From a virus, in the IMG/VR virus record IMGVR_UViG_3300036985_000788, positions 1-43,399 of that record: 43,399 nt of DNA; one strand, given 5' to 3'. The translations under genes were made by a program, and so were the position numbers. How positions within the stretch are numbered: the stretch's first letter is position 1; each line of letters opens with the position of its first letter. Below are positions 6,857 through 13,556 of the stretch, piece by piece. Under the pieces are notes generated by a model. It was given only the letters and a program-made list of their open reading frames with translations. It was not told the DNA's origin and ran no database searches.

Positions 6857-7336
6857 ATGGCACAATTTAGCGAATCATTTGATATTAACTCACTACCTGA
6901 GCAGCAGAACGACTTTACCCCACTGCCTGAAGGTTGGTATAACGCAGTCATCAACAAGGCTGAGATCCGTGATACTAAAGACAAGACTGGTCAGTACGTT
7001 GCTGTAAGGTATGACGTTACAGGCCCGACACATCAAGGCCGCGTGGTATTTGGCAACATCAACATCAAAAACAAATCAACTGCTGCTGAGGAAATTGGCC
7101 GTCAGGCTCTAGGCTCTATCATGCGAGCAATTGGTTTATCTCGTGTTGATGACACTGACCAACTAATTGGTGGCGCATTACAAATTAAAGTTTCTATCCG
7201 CACTCAGGAAGGTTATGAGCCAACTAATGATGTACGTGGGTATAAAGCAATAGAAGGCGCATCAATGCCTAAAGTTGCCGCACCAGCACCAGCACAAGAC
7301 GAGGGCAAAGCAGCGCCACCATGGGCTAAGAAGTAA
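6857..7336 (+). CDS. DUF669 family ssDNA-binding-like protein
   Basis: A 159-aa protein with the DUF669 pattern: PLPEGWYNAVI near residue 24, then a beta-rich core (YVAVRYDVTGP, GRVVFGNINIKN) and a disordered Pro/Ala-rich tail ending PPWAKK. DUF669 proteins sit in phage recombination modules and are thought to take the role of SSB. The tail lacks the acidic tip of bacterial SSB, so it may not bind the same partners. The start follows a modest purine-rich stretch 4 bases after the previous stop. Confidence 0.85.
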   Translation: MAQFSESFDINSLPEQQNDFTPLPEGWYNAVINKAEIRDTKDKTGQYVAVRYDVTGPTHQGRVVFGNINIKNKSTAAEEIGRQALGSIMRAIGLSRVDDTDQLIGGALQIKVSIRTQEGYEPTNDVRGYKAIEGASMPKVAAPAPAQDEGKAAPPWAKK

Positions 7337-7345
7337 TTAGGTTTT

Positions 7346-7405
7346 GGGGATGGTGGTATCGGTAACGGCCACTAGCGGTGAGGCTAAGGGCATCCCCATT
7401 TTTTT
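7346..7405 (+). terminator. Hairpin plus T tract: attenuator/terminator or structured RNA
   Basis: TGGGGATG (7345-7352) pairs with CATCCCCA (7391-7398), followed by seven T (7399-7405). The 38-base interior is G/C-rich and can form further stems, for example GTGG with CCAC. It lies between the DUF669 gene and a small gene with a very strong GGAGG box. The outer stem and T run fit a terminator; the long structured interior is unusual for one and could be an attenuator or small RNA. Confidence 0.6.
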
Positions 7406-7419
7406 ACGGAGGATATATT

Positions 7420-7692
7420 ATGAAAACAGTTTATAAATCAAAATTACACACAAATTCTGATTATAAAAGTAATCAAAATAACAAGGCAATGATATATGGA
7501 AGCAAAGCATTATTGTTTAAAAAATTGTATGAACAATTATCTGAATTTTTAGGAAGTAATCTTGCCGTTAATAAATCTTTAAAGGCAGGACAAGGTTTTT
7601 ACTATGAATATTTATGTCAAGAAAGATTAACCCATGATATGGCAAATAGAATATTGAGCTTACACAAAAGGACAATTAAAAATGCAAGATAA
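7420..7692 (+). CDS. Small basic hypothetical protein
   Basis: A 90-aa basic protein (starts MKTVYKSKLH, ends RTIKNAR) with one predicted central helix bundle; the segment YEYLCQERLTHDMANRIL may be a helix-turn-helix-like stretch, but this is weak. The start at 7420 is fixed by ACGGAGGA 7-14 bases upstream, the clearest ribosome-binding site in the operon, just after the 7346-7405 hairpin. It overlaps the next small gene by 11 bases. Confidence 0.6.
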   Translation: MKTVYKSKLHTNSDYKSNQNNKAMIYGSKALLFKKLYEQLSEFLGSNLAVNKSLKAGQGFYYEYLCQERLTHDMANRILSLHKRTIKNAR

Positions 7693-7843
7693 ATACTATG
7701 AAAGACTAGGACATATTATTGATATTTACGCCAAGAGCGAAAAGTTCACAAACATTGAACTAGGTAAAGCAATTGAGAACTTTTACAAACTTTTGACTGA
7801 TGAAGAAATGCGTGACTTGAGAGAGGTTGAAAATAAAAAATGA
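7682..7843 (+). CDS. Small hypothetical protein (53 aa)
   Basis: ATG at 7682 to TGA at 7841-7843 encodes 53 helical, charged residues beginning MQDKYYERLGHIIDIYAK. It starts inside the end of the previous gene, and its stop overlaps the start of the nuclease gene as ATGA, the coupling pattern typical of this operon. No known domain. Confidence 0.6.
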   Translation: MQDKYYERLGHIIDIYAKSEKFTNIELGKAIENFYKLLTDEEMRDLREVENKK

Positions 7844-8844
7844 GTTTACTGCCAACCACCATTAATTTAATTAATAAGTTCCATGAAGATAAAAAAGAAA
7901 ATCCTAGGCCGCATCTAGGTTGCTCATTAATTGGGCATCCATGTGAACGGTGGTTATGGCTATCATTTCACTGGGCAGTCATACCTCAATTTGAAGGTAG
8001 ATTGCTTCGATTGTTTAGACGTGGCCACAATGAGGAAGCCAACATCCTACGTGACTTGCGTAGTATCGGTGTAGATGTCCGAGCCACTCAGAACAAGGTT
8101 GACTTTGGCAAACACTTTGGCGGATCCGTTGATGGCATTATCCACAGCGGCCTACCTGAATCACCAAACAAAGTTCACCTGGCTGAGTTCAAAACTCACT
8201 CCAAGAAATCATTTGATGACTTAGTTAAGAACGGCATGCAGAAATCTAAGCCCATGCACTACGCTCAGATGCAGGTTTACATGCTTGGCTTAAAGCTAGA
8301 CCGTGGCTTCTACTATGCCGTGTGTAAAGATAACGATGAGATTTACACTGAGCGCGTTAAGTTAGATAAAGACTTTGCCATTAAATTGGTAACTAAAGCA
8401 CATCGCATTACGATGATGGAAAGACTTCCCCCACCACTTACCACCGACCCAAGTTGGTACGAGTGTAAGTTTTGTGACGCACACGATTTCTGTCACGGCT
8501 CCAAGGCTATTAAAGAAACCAATTGTCGAACCTGCGCTCATGTGTCATCCAATGAGGACAGCACTTGGACATGTACACGCTACGATGCCACTATCCCATT
8601 AGACGCTCAATACAATGGCTGTGATGCACATGTAATTCACCCTGAGCTAGTGCCGTATGAGTTTAAGCCAGGTAAAGATGAGTGGCATGCAATTTATATT
8701 ATTAACAAGAAAGAAGTTCTCAATGGTGCCGATGGGTTTAAGTCTAGCGAGATACTAGCTAATCCTAACGAGTGCGCTGAACCTAGCGACTTTACTAAAG
8801 AACTTAGAGAAACTATGGGGGCTAAGATTATAAATGCAGACTAA
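7840..8844 (+). CDS. Cas4/RecB-like PD-(D/E)XK nuclease
   Basis: A 334-aa nuclease. The catalytic set is visible: GGSVDGI (Asp98), HLAEFKTH (Glu116, Lys118), and HYAQMQVYMLG (about 140-150), the C-terminal helix with Tyr/Gln of the family. Two Cys groups flank the core, Cys28/Cys35 and Cys209/Cys212/Cys218 (WYECKFCDAHDFCHG), as in Cas4/AddB-type nucleases that hold an iron-sulphur cluster. A second Cys-rich C-terminal part (CRTC, CTRYD, GCDAH) may bind zinc. It probably supplies ssDNA ends by resection for the Sak4-like protein. Its ATG overlaps the previous stop. It is not part of a CRISPR locus. Confidence 0.85.
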   Translation: MSLLPTTINLINKFHEDKKENPRPHLGCSLIGHPCERWLWLSFHWAVIPQFEGRLLRLFRRGHNEEANILRDLRSIGVDVRATQNKVDFGKHFGGSVDGIIHSGLPESPNKVHLAEFKTHSKKSFDDLVKNGMQKSKPMHYAQMQVYMLGLKLDRGFYYAVCKDNDEIYTERVKLDKDFAIKLVTKAHRITMMERLPPPLTTDPSWYECKFCDAHDFCHGSKAIKETNCRTCAHVSSNEDSTWTCTRYDATIPLDAQYNGCDAHVIHPELVPYEFKPGKDEWHAIYIINKKEVLNGADGFKSSEILANPNECAEPSDFTKELRETMGAKIINAD

Positions 8845-9064
8845 GATAGGTTCATTAATAGAATCAGTAATAAATATTGTTATTGGTTTTTCTATAAACT
8901 TTACTGGAAATATTTTTATTCTTCCTTTGTTTGGATTCAATGTGACAAACACACAAGCATTTAATATTGGCTTGATATTTACGGCAATTTCTTTAATTAG
9001 AAGTTATTTAATCAGACGCTGGTTTAATGGCATGGTACATAAATTAATTACAGGTGGAAAATGA
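8834..9064 (+). CDS. Small membrane protein, SLIE...RSYLIRRWFN family
   Basis: A 76-aa protein with two hydrophobic stretches (about 10-35 and 43-56) and conserved-looking ends: MQTKIGSLIESVINIVIGFS and FTAISLIRSYLIRRWFN. This resembles a small phage family that I believe is catalogued as DUF7220 (from memory, unchecked). The function is unknown. It overlaps the nuclease gene by 11 bases and the methyltransferase start by 4 (ATGA). Confidence 0.75.
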   Translation: MQTKIGSLIESVINIVIGFSINFTGNIFILPLFGFNVTNTQAFNIGLIFTAISLIRSYLIRRWFNGMVHKLITGGK

Positions 9065-10101
9065 ACTATTTAAGCGTATGTAGTGGAGTAGAAGCAGCAA
9101 CAGTTGCGTGGCATGACATGGGTTGGAATCCAGTTGGATTCTCAGAGATTGAGAAGTTCCCAAGCCAAGTATTAGCGCATCATTATCCAAATGTTACTAA
9201 TTTTGGTGACATGACAAATTATAAGGAGTGGAATATAAATGAACCAATCAACCTTCTTGTGGGAGGAACCCCTTGTCAATCTTTCTCAGTCGCAGGACTT
9301 AGAAAAGGACTTCAAGACCCTCGTGGAAACTTGGCACTCATCTATCTTGGAATTGCTGACCATTTTAAGCCAAAATGGATTGTGTGGGAAAACGTGCCAG
9401 GTGTCCTCAGTTCAGATGGAGGAAGGGATTTTGGTTCCTTCCTCGGGGCGTTGGCTGAACTCGGGTATGGGTTCGCCTACAGAGTGCTTGACGCTCAACA
9501 CTTCGGAGTTCCACAAAGACGCAAACGTGTCTTTGTTGTCGGATGTCTTGGAGATTGGAGAAGTGCTGCCTCAGTATTATTTGAGCGCGAAAGCATGTCA
9601 AGGGATACTAAGAAGGGCGGAAAAGAGGGGAAAGACCTTGCCAATTGCCTTACAAAAAGCCCTTCAAGCTACAGTAGCTACAATCCAGCAAGAAGTGAGG
9701 GAAACGCAGTAGTAGTTTATGAAACTCATCCTGCAGACAGTCGGGTAAAAGAAATGGGAGATACTTGTCAGACTGTTACTAGACGTTGGGGTACAGGTGG
9801 TGGAAATGTTCCTTTAGCTGTTGGATTTAATGTAAATGCTAGACCTGATGAAATGAAATTTGAAGATGAATTATCAGGCACATTAACTAGAAGTCAGCGT
9901 AGTGGTTTTATAAAAGAAATGCGTGTTAGAAGATTAACTCCACTTGAATGTGAGCGTTTGCAAGGATTCCCTGATAACTACACAGATATATTTGATAAAA
10001 CTCCTGATAACCACCGTTACAAAGCAATGGGCAATAGCATGGCTGTGCCTGTTATGAAATGGATTGGTGAAAGAATTAATGAGGTGGAAAATGCTTCGTG
10101 A
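9061..10101 (+). CDS. DNA (cytosine-5) methyltransferase
   Basis: A 346-aa C5 cytosine methyltransferase with ordered motifs: I SVCSGVEA (5-12, AdoMet binding), IV GGTPCQSFS (68-76, catalytic Cys72), VI WENVPG (109-114), VIII PQRRKRVFVV (151-160), a variable target-recognition part (about 165-300), IX LECERLQGFPD and X KAMGNSMAVPV near the C-terminus. No restriction partner is present, so it probably masks phage DNA from host restriction or alters its expression; the target sequence cannot be read. The start follows AGGTGGAAA. A second, dedicated gene lies inside residues 60-217 in another frame (9239-9712). Confidence 0.92.
   Translation: MNYLSVCSGVEAATVAWHDMGWNPVGFSEIEKFPSQVLAHHYPNVTNFGDMTNYKEWNINEPINLLVGGTPCQSFSVAGLRKGLQDPRGNLALIYLGIADHFKPKWIVWENVPGVLSSDGGRDFGSFLGALAELGYGFAYRVLDAQHFGVPQRRKRVFVVGCLGDWRSAASVLFERESMSRDTKKGGKEGKDLANCLTKSPSSYSSYNPARSEGNAVVVYETHPADSRVKEMGDTCQTVTRRWGTGGGNVPLAVGFNVNARPDEMKFEDELSGTLTRSQRSGFIKEMRVRRLTPLECERLQGFPDNYTDIFDKTPDNHRYKAMGNSMAVPVMKWIGERINEVENAS
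9239..9712 (+). CDS. Overprinted gene inside the methyltransferase gene
   Basis: A 157-aa ORF in a different frame, wholly inside the methyltransferase gene. It has its own AAGGAG box (9223-9228) 10 bases before ATG 9239. The protein has WHSSILELL, LVPSSGRWLNSGMGSPTECL, LSDVLE and a basic C-terminal part with YYLSAKACQGILRRAEKRGK. I recall this pattern from separately annotated uncharacterised phage proteins near methyltransferases, so I take it as a real gene. No enzyme motif is known to me; the C-terminal helix could bind nucleic acid. Both frames keep recognisable family features here, which argues against a chance shadow. Confidence 0.75.
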   Translation: MNQSTFLWEEPLVNLSQSQDLEKDFKTLVETWHSSILELLTILSQNGLCGKTCQVSSVQMEEGILVPSSGRWLNSGMGSPTECLTLNTSEFHKDANVSLLSDVLEIGEVLPQYYLSAKACQGILRRAEKRGKTLPIALQKALQATVATIQQEVRETQ

Positions 10102-11677
10102 ATACCAACAACGCTCAATAGATGAACTCTATGCCTGGCTATCCAATAACAAAGGCCATCCATGCCTAGTGCTGCCGACAGGATCAGGCAAGAGCCACAT
10201 TGTCGCTGCACTATGTAAGGATGCAGTACAGAACTGGCCTGAAACTCGTGTGTTAATGCTCACTCACGTTAAGGAGCTGATTGAGCAGAACGCAGAGAAG
10301 ATGCGCCTCCACTGGCCAAATGCACCGATGGGCATATACTCAGCCAGTATCGGCAAGCGTGAACTAGGTGAGGCCATTACATTTGCTGGCATCCAGTCTG
10401 TGCGTAACCGATCACATGAGATTGGTCACGTTGACTTGATTTTGATTGACGAATGTCACCTTGTGTCACATAAAGATGAGGGTGGCTATCGCACATTGAT
10501 TAAAGAGTTGATTGAGATTAATCCTATGCTGCGTGTCATTGGTCTGTCTGCTACGCCATACCGATTAGGCCATGGCTTGATTACGGATAAGCCAGCTTTG
10601 TTTGATGCTCTAATTAGGCCTGTTGACATTGAGGAGTTGATATATAAGAAATACCTTGTTCGATTGAACTCAAAGGTAACTGATAAACAGTTATCCACAG
10701 AAGGTGTCCATAAGCGAGGTGGTGAGTATATTGAATCAGAGCTACAGGCAGCTATGGATAACGATGCCAATAACTATGCAGTGGTTGATGAAGTTATTGC
10801 ACGAGCAGGGGATAGGAAAGCATGGCTATTCTTTTGTGCTGGTGTTGAGCATGCTTATCATGTTAGAGATGTGTTGCTCAAAAGAAACATTGTGGCAGAA
10901 TGTATTACAGGTAATACAAGTAAGTCAGAACGCAAGCGTATTTTAGATGAGTATAAAGCTGGAAAGATTAAGGCGCTCACTAACTGCGATGTGCTAACAA
11001 CTGGGTTTGATTACCCTGACATTGACTTGATTGCCATGCTTCGACCAACCTTATCGGCTAGTCTTTACGTGCAGATGGCAGGGCGTGGGCTACGACCTAA
11101 GAGCCATACCGATCACTGCTTGGTATTAGACTTTGCTGGTGTGGTTAGAACACACGGCCCAATCACCAACGTGAACATTGAGGATAAGTCTAAGAAGCAT
11201 GGAGAAGGCTCAGGAGAAGCTCCAGTTAAGATGTGCGAGCATTGCCATGAGATTGTACATATAAGTGTTCCAGTATGCCCTGGCTGTGGAACGGAATTTC
11301 CTAAAGAAGAAAAAGAACCATTGAAACTTCGTAATGATGACATTATGGGAGAAGGAGGTACCGAGTTTGATGTCAATTATTGGGAATGGTCAAAGCATGT
11401 GAGCAAGACGAGTGGGATAGACATGCTGAAGGTGACGTATTATGGTGGTTTATCTGATAAGCCAGTGACAGAATACCTATGCGTAAAGCATGATGGATGG
11501 GCAGGTCAAAAGGCATTGCAATCGCTGGTTATACTTGCTAAGAAGTCTGGTGCATACCTTATGCCACATAGCACCTTGCAGGATATATGTGATGCAATGA
11601 ACGAATCCAACTGCCCAAAGGCTATTGAGTTTAAGCAAGATGGTAAATACGCACGAGTAATTGACAGGAGATTTTAA
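10091..11677 (+). CDS. SF2 DEAD/DEAH-type helicase with zinc finger
   Basis: A 528-aa superfamily 2 helicase: Q-like REYQQ at the N-terminus, Walker A PTGSGKS (29-35), DECH box (120-123), SAT motif (153-155), TTGFDYPD (303-310) and motif VI QMAGRGLRP (328-336). A C4 zinc finger follows (Cys382, 385, 396, 399). It resembles the phage UvsW/RecG-like remodelling helicases that process forks and recombination intermediates. The ATG at 10091 has GAGGTGG upstream and overlaps the methyltransferase end by 11 bases. It shares one base with the VRR-NUC gene. Confidence 0.88.
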   Translation: MLREYQQRSIDELYAWLSNNKGHPCLVLPTGSGKSHIVAALCKDAVQNWPETRVLMLTHVKELIEQNAEKMRLHWPNAPMGIYSASIGKRELGEAITFAGIQSVRNRSHEIGHVDLILIDECHLVSHKDEGGYRTLIKELIEINPMLRVIGLSATPYRLGHGLITDKPALFDALIRPVDIEELIYKKYLVRLNSKVTDKQLSTEGVHKRGGEYIESELQAAMDNDANNYAVVDEVIARAGDRKAWLFFCAGVEHAYHVRDVLLKRNIVAECITGNTSKSERKRILDEYKAGKIKALTNCDVLTTGFDYPDIDLIAMLRPTLSASLYVQMAGRGLRPKSHTDHCLVLDFAGVVRTHGPITNVNIEDKSKKHGEGSGEAPVKMCEHCHEIVHISVPVCPGCGTEFPKEEKEPLKLRNDDIMGEGGTEFDVNYWEWSKHVSKTSGIDMLKVTYYGGLSDKPVTEYLCVKHDGWAGQKALQSLVILAKKSGAYLMPHSTLQDICDAMNESNCPKAIEFKQDGKYARVIDRRF

Positions 11678-12027
11678 TGGTAGCTGAAAAGGTTAAGTCG
11701 GAGCATTTAGAGCAGGTTGAGTTTATACAATGGATGAGGCGTACTCACCCACAGCACCGAGTATTTGCCATTGGCAACGGTGGATTAAGAAACAAAGTAG
11801 TGGCCATGAACATGAAGGCAGAAGGTGTCACCGCTGGAGTACCTGACCTTATGATACCTAGTCTTAAGACATTTATTGAGATGAAGCGGACTAAAGGTGG
11901 AACCGCATCGCCAGAGCAATTGGACTGGATAATCTACTTAAACGGATCTGGCTATTATGCACAAGTTTGCAAAGGTAAAGATGAAGCTGTTGATTTTATC
12001 AAATATGTGTTGACAGACATAAAGTAA
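11677..12027 (+). CDS. VRR-NUC domain nuclease
   Basis: A 116-aa stand-alone VRR-NUC protein: EHLEQVEFIQW (about 9-19), GVPDLMIPS (about 50-58) and FIEMKR (about 63-68) give the Glu, Asp and Glu-x-Lys of the PD-(D/E)XK site, then SPEQLDW. Such small phage proteins act as structure-specific nucleases, probably on branched DNA. It starts at the last base of the helicase stop, so helicase and nuclease are probably made together to resolve joint molecules. Confidence 0.88.
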   Translation: MVAEKVKSEHLEQVEFIQWMRRTHPQHRVFAIGNGGLRNKVVAMNMKAEGVTAGVPDLMIPSLKTFIEMKRTKGGTASPEQLDWIIYLNGSGYYAQVCKGKDEAVDFIKYVLTDIK

Positions 12028-12039
12028 ATGATTTATATT
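12010..12039 (+). promoter_or_regulatory. Sigma70-type promoter within the operon
   Basis: TTGACA (12010-12015, perfect), 18 bases, TATATT (12034-12039), 25 bases upstream of the HTH gene at 12065. The -35 lies inside the end of the VRR-NUC gene. It would drive the small-gene cluster 12065-13358 separately. Confidence 0.7.
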
Positions 12040-12064
12040 TATAACTCATTAACAAGGAGTGAAT

Positions 12065-12253
12065 ATGAAACGTAACCAACAACAATTAATGGATGTAATG
12101 TACCAACACCGACTGAGTGCTACTAATGTGGCTGATTTACTTTACTGCAAACCTAACACTGTTCGTGTGTGGAGATGTGAAACAGGCATGTCAATGCCAG
12201 ATGCTAAACTTGAATTACTTAAACTAAAATTGGAGGCTAAGAAAAATGGATGA
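12065..12253 (+). CDS. Cro/XRE-like helix-turn-helix protein
   Basis: A 62-aa protein: LSATNVADLLYCKPNTVRVW is a clear helix-turn-helix (about residues 17-36), followed by one C-terminal helix. Probably a small DNA-binding regulator of phage promoters, perhaps the one right in front of it (12010-12039). The ATG at 12065 has AAGGAG 5 bases upstream. It overlaps the next gene by 8 bases. Confidence 0.75.
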   Translation: MKRNQQQLMDVMYQHRLSATNVADLLYCKPNTVRVWRCETGMSMPDAKLELLKLKLEAKKNG

Positions 12254-12602
12254 TATTCCAGTTTTCATTTCTAATGCTGCTAAAGCTAGAGCTGATTTAT
12301 ACGCAGAGATATGTGATGCAGATAGAACAGCAAAAAGTTTAATGGATCAAGGCTTCTCTAGGTCTGATGTTAGATACAGCCTTAATATGTTAGTAAACGA
12401 TGGTCTTATCTATAAATATGGCACAGGAACTAACACTTACTTTTCAATTAATAAATATGATGCCAATAATATGTCACCATATAAAAAATTAGATCCAATA
12501 AAGATTCCAGAGCATTATGCCAATAACTTTAATTTGGCATTTCTTATGGGATATACAAACACACCTACTGCCAAAGGCAGAGTTATTAAGGAGATTTTAT
12601 AA
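12246..12602 (+). CDS. Winged-helix-like small protein
   Basis: A 118-aa protein. The segment AKSLMDQGFSRSDVRYSLNMLVNDGLIYKYG (about residues 30-60; only key parts are meant) has the spacing of a winged helix with a two-strand wing, so DNA binding is likely. The second half is featureless. It overlaps the HTH gene upstream and touches the next gene (TAATG), suggesting a regulatory pair with the preceding gene. Function unknown. Confidence 0.6.
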   Translation: MDDIPVFISNAAKARADLYAEICDADRTAKSLMDQGFSRSDVRYSLNMLVNDGLIYKYGTGTNTYFSINKYDANNMSPYKKLDPIKIPEHYANNFNLAFLMGYTNTPTAKGRVIKEIL

Positions 12603-12820
12603 TGCCGTGTTCTCAAAATTGCAACCAAGGCCGTGACTGTGACTGTGGCGATAGAAGTGTAGATCGTGCCACAGTGGTGATAGCAACTCTGCTGTTCATT
12701 TGTATTGTTTCCATTTGTGTGGGGTTAGTTAAACTTTATAATGGAAACGCAGGGCAAGACTGTCAGATAGAGGTGCAGTTCAATGACAGCAAAGCTACCT
12801 ACATAGGGAAAACTGTATGA
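12602..12820 (+). CDS. Small membrane protein with N-terminal Cys cluster
   Basis: A 72-aa protein. The N-terminus MPCSQNCNQGRDCDCGDR has five Cys, and one membrane span follows (ATVVIATLLFICIVSICVGL, about 24-43). The NCNQGRDCDC start is a recurring phage motif I recall from uncharacterised proteins. The Cys cluster may bind metal on the cytoplasmic side. No ribosome-binding site stands out; the start overlaps the previous stop. Confidence 0.7.
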   Translation: MPCSQNCNQGRDCDCGDRSVDRATVVIATLLFICIVSICVGLVKLYNGNAGQDCQIEVQFNDSKATYIGKTV

Positions 12821-13242
12821 CTAAAGACGAAGCATTAAAGATGGCTTATGATTGGGTAAATGAATATGCCCCTCCTGAAGTGGTGCAAGCCTGTAAAGAA
12901 GCATTAGAACAGCCATTAACAAGGGATTGGAAAGAAACAATAGACGAACGCATTGCTAAAGATGATGGATTTAAGCAAGCCCTAACACAGCCCGCACAAG
13001 AACCTGTAAAACAAAAAGTAAAAGTGTTATATGAGAAAAATGGAATACAAACTTGTGAAATTTTACCTACACCATTATGGCAAGGAAACAAAGAATTTGT
13101 TGGATTAAGTGATGATGAGATAGCAGTAATTATTGGAAATGGGGCATTTTATGAGTTAGGGGATTTAGAATTTGCCCGTGCAATTGAACAAGAGCTAAAG
13201 ACCAAAAATGGTTTTAGCGCATTAAAGGAAAAGAACACATGA
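12817..13242 (+). CDS. Hypothetical phage protein
   Basis: A 141-aa acidic protein. An N-terminal helical part (residues 1-60) with EALEQPL is followed by a linker with PAQEPVKQ, and the C-terminal half holds WQGNKEFVGLSDDEIAVII. EALEQP-like repeats and the last motif occur in short phage proteins of unknown role. Its ATG overlaps the previous stop by 4 bases and its stop overlaps the next ATG. No enzyme motif. Confidence 0.65.
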   Translation: MTKDEALKMAYDWVNEYAPPEVVQACKEALEQPLTRDWKETIDERIAKDDGFKQALTQPAQEPVKQKVKVLYEKNGIQTCEILPTPLWQGNKEFVGLSDDEIAVIIGNGAFYELGDLEFARAIEQELKTKNGFSALKEKNT

Positions 13243-13358
13243 CTAAAGCCGAGATGGATGAACTGCGATTCTTATTAATACTAGCTAAGATGAAAGAGAA
13301 CGATAAAGTCGCGGATGTTTTGGCGGATGTATTACTTAAATCTACACAATCAGTTTAG
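13239..13358 (+). CDS. Small hypothetical protein (39 aa)
   Basis: ATG at 13239 to TAG at 13356-13358 encodes 39 helical residues starting MTKAEMDELRFLLILAKMKE. It begins with the same MTK start as its neighbour and has an ATGA overlap with it. A short inverted repeat AGTTTA/TAAACT (13352-13367) sits on its stop codon and may be a weak terminator between this gene and the convergent pqqA. Confidence 0.5.
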   Translation: MTKAEMDELRFLLILAKMKENDKVADVLADVLLKSTQSV

Positions 13359-13395
13359 AGTTAAACTAAAAGTGTAGATATATAGAAAGTATATA

Positions 13396-13467
13396 CTATT
13401 TGTTCATTACGTACATTGTAACTTCAAAGCCAAAACGCATTTCAGTAGCTGCTGGTGTAGTCCACAT
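13396..13467 (-). CDS. pqqA: PqqA, precursor peptide of pyrroloquinoline quinone
   Basis: A 23-codon ORF on the minus strand, ATG 13467 to TAG 13396. The peptide begins MWTTPAATEM and ends FGFEVTMYVMNK. It has the PqqA hallmarks: MW-x-x-P start, 23-residue length, and the invariant Glu15 and Tyr19 in E-V-T-M-Y, which PqqE joins and which become the PQQ ring system. AAGGA lies 8 bases before the ATG. It stands alone on the strand opposite the early operon. No pqqB-E are in the window, so it would feed the host pathway. PQQ is the cofactor of methanol and glucose dehydrogenases. The sequence looks most like PqqA of methylotrophic betaproteobacteria (from memory). The reading frame was translated base by base. 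Confidence 0.87.
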   Translation of the reverse strand: MWTTPAATEMRFGFEVTMYVMNK

Positions 13468-13488
13468 GGTAGTTGTCCTTAACGAATA

Positions 13489-13506
13489 ACAAGCAAAATT
13501 GCTTGT
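13489..13506. promoter_or_regulatory. Perfect inverted repeat upstream of pqqA
   Basis: ACAAGCAAAATTGCTTGT is a perfect 18-base dyad between the pqqA ribosome-binding site and the small gene at 13557. It fits an operator for either direction; it lacks a T tract, so a terminator is less likely. A weak minus-strand promoter (TTGTGT, 16 bases, TATTAC) may precede it. Confidence 0.55.
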
Positions 13507-13556
13507 ATGTAATATTGTTCTTTTTATTAAACACAAACAATACGGAAAACCATTAA

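Noticed and set aside
10704-10946. An 80-aa frame overlapping the SF2 helicase gene
   Set aside because: No ribosome-binding site or known motif, unlike the overprinted frame in the methyltransferase gene.
13489-13506. Inverted repeat as a rho-independent terminator
   Set aside because: No T tract follows on either strand and the stem leaves almost no loop; an operator is more likely.
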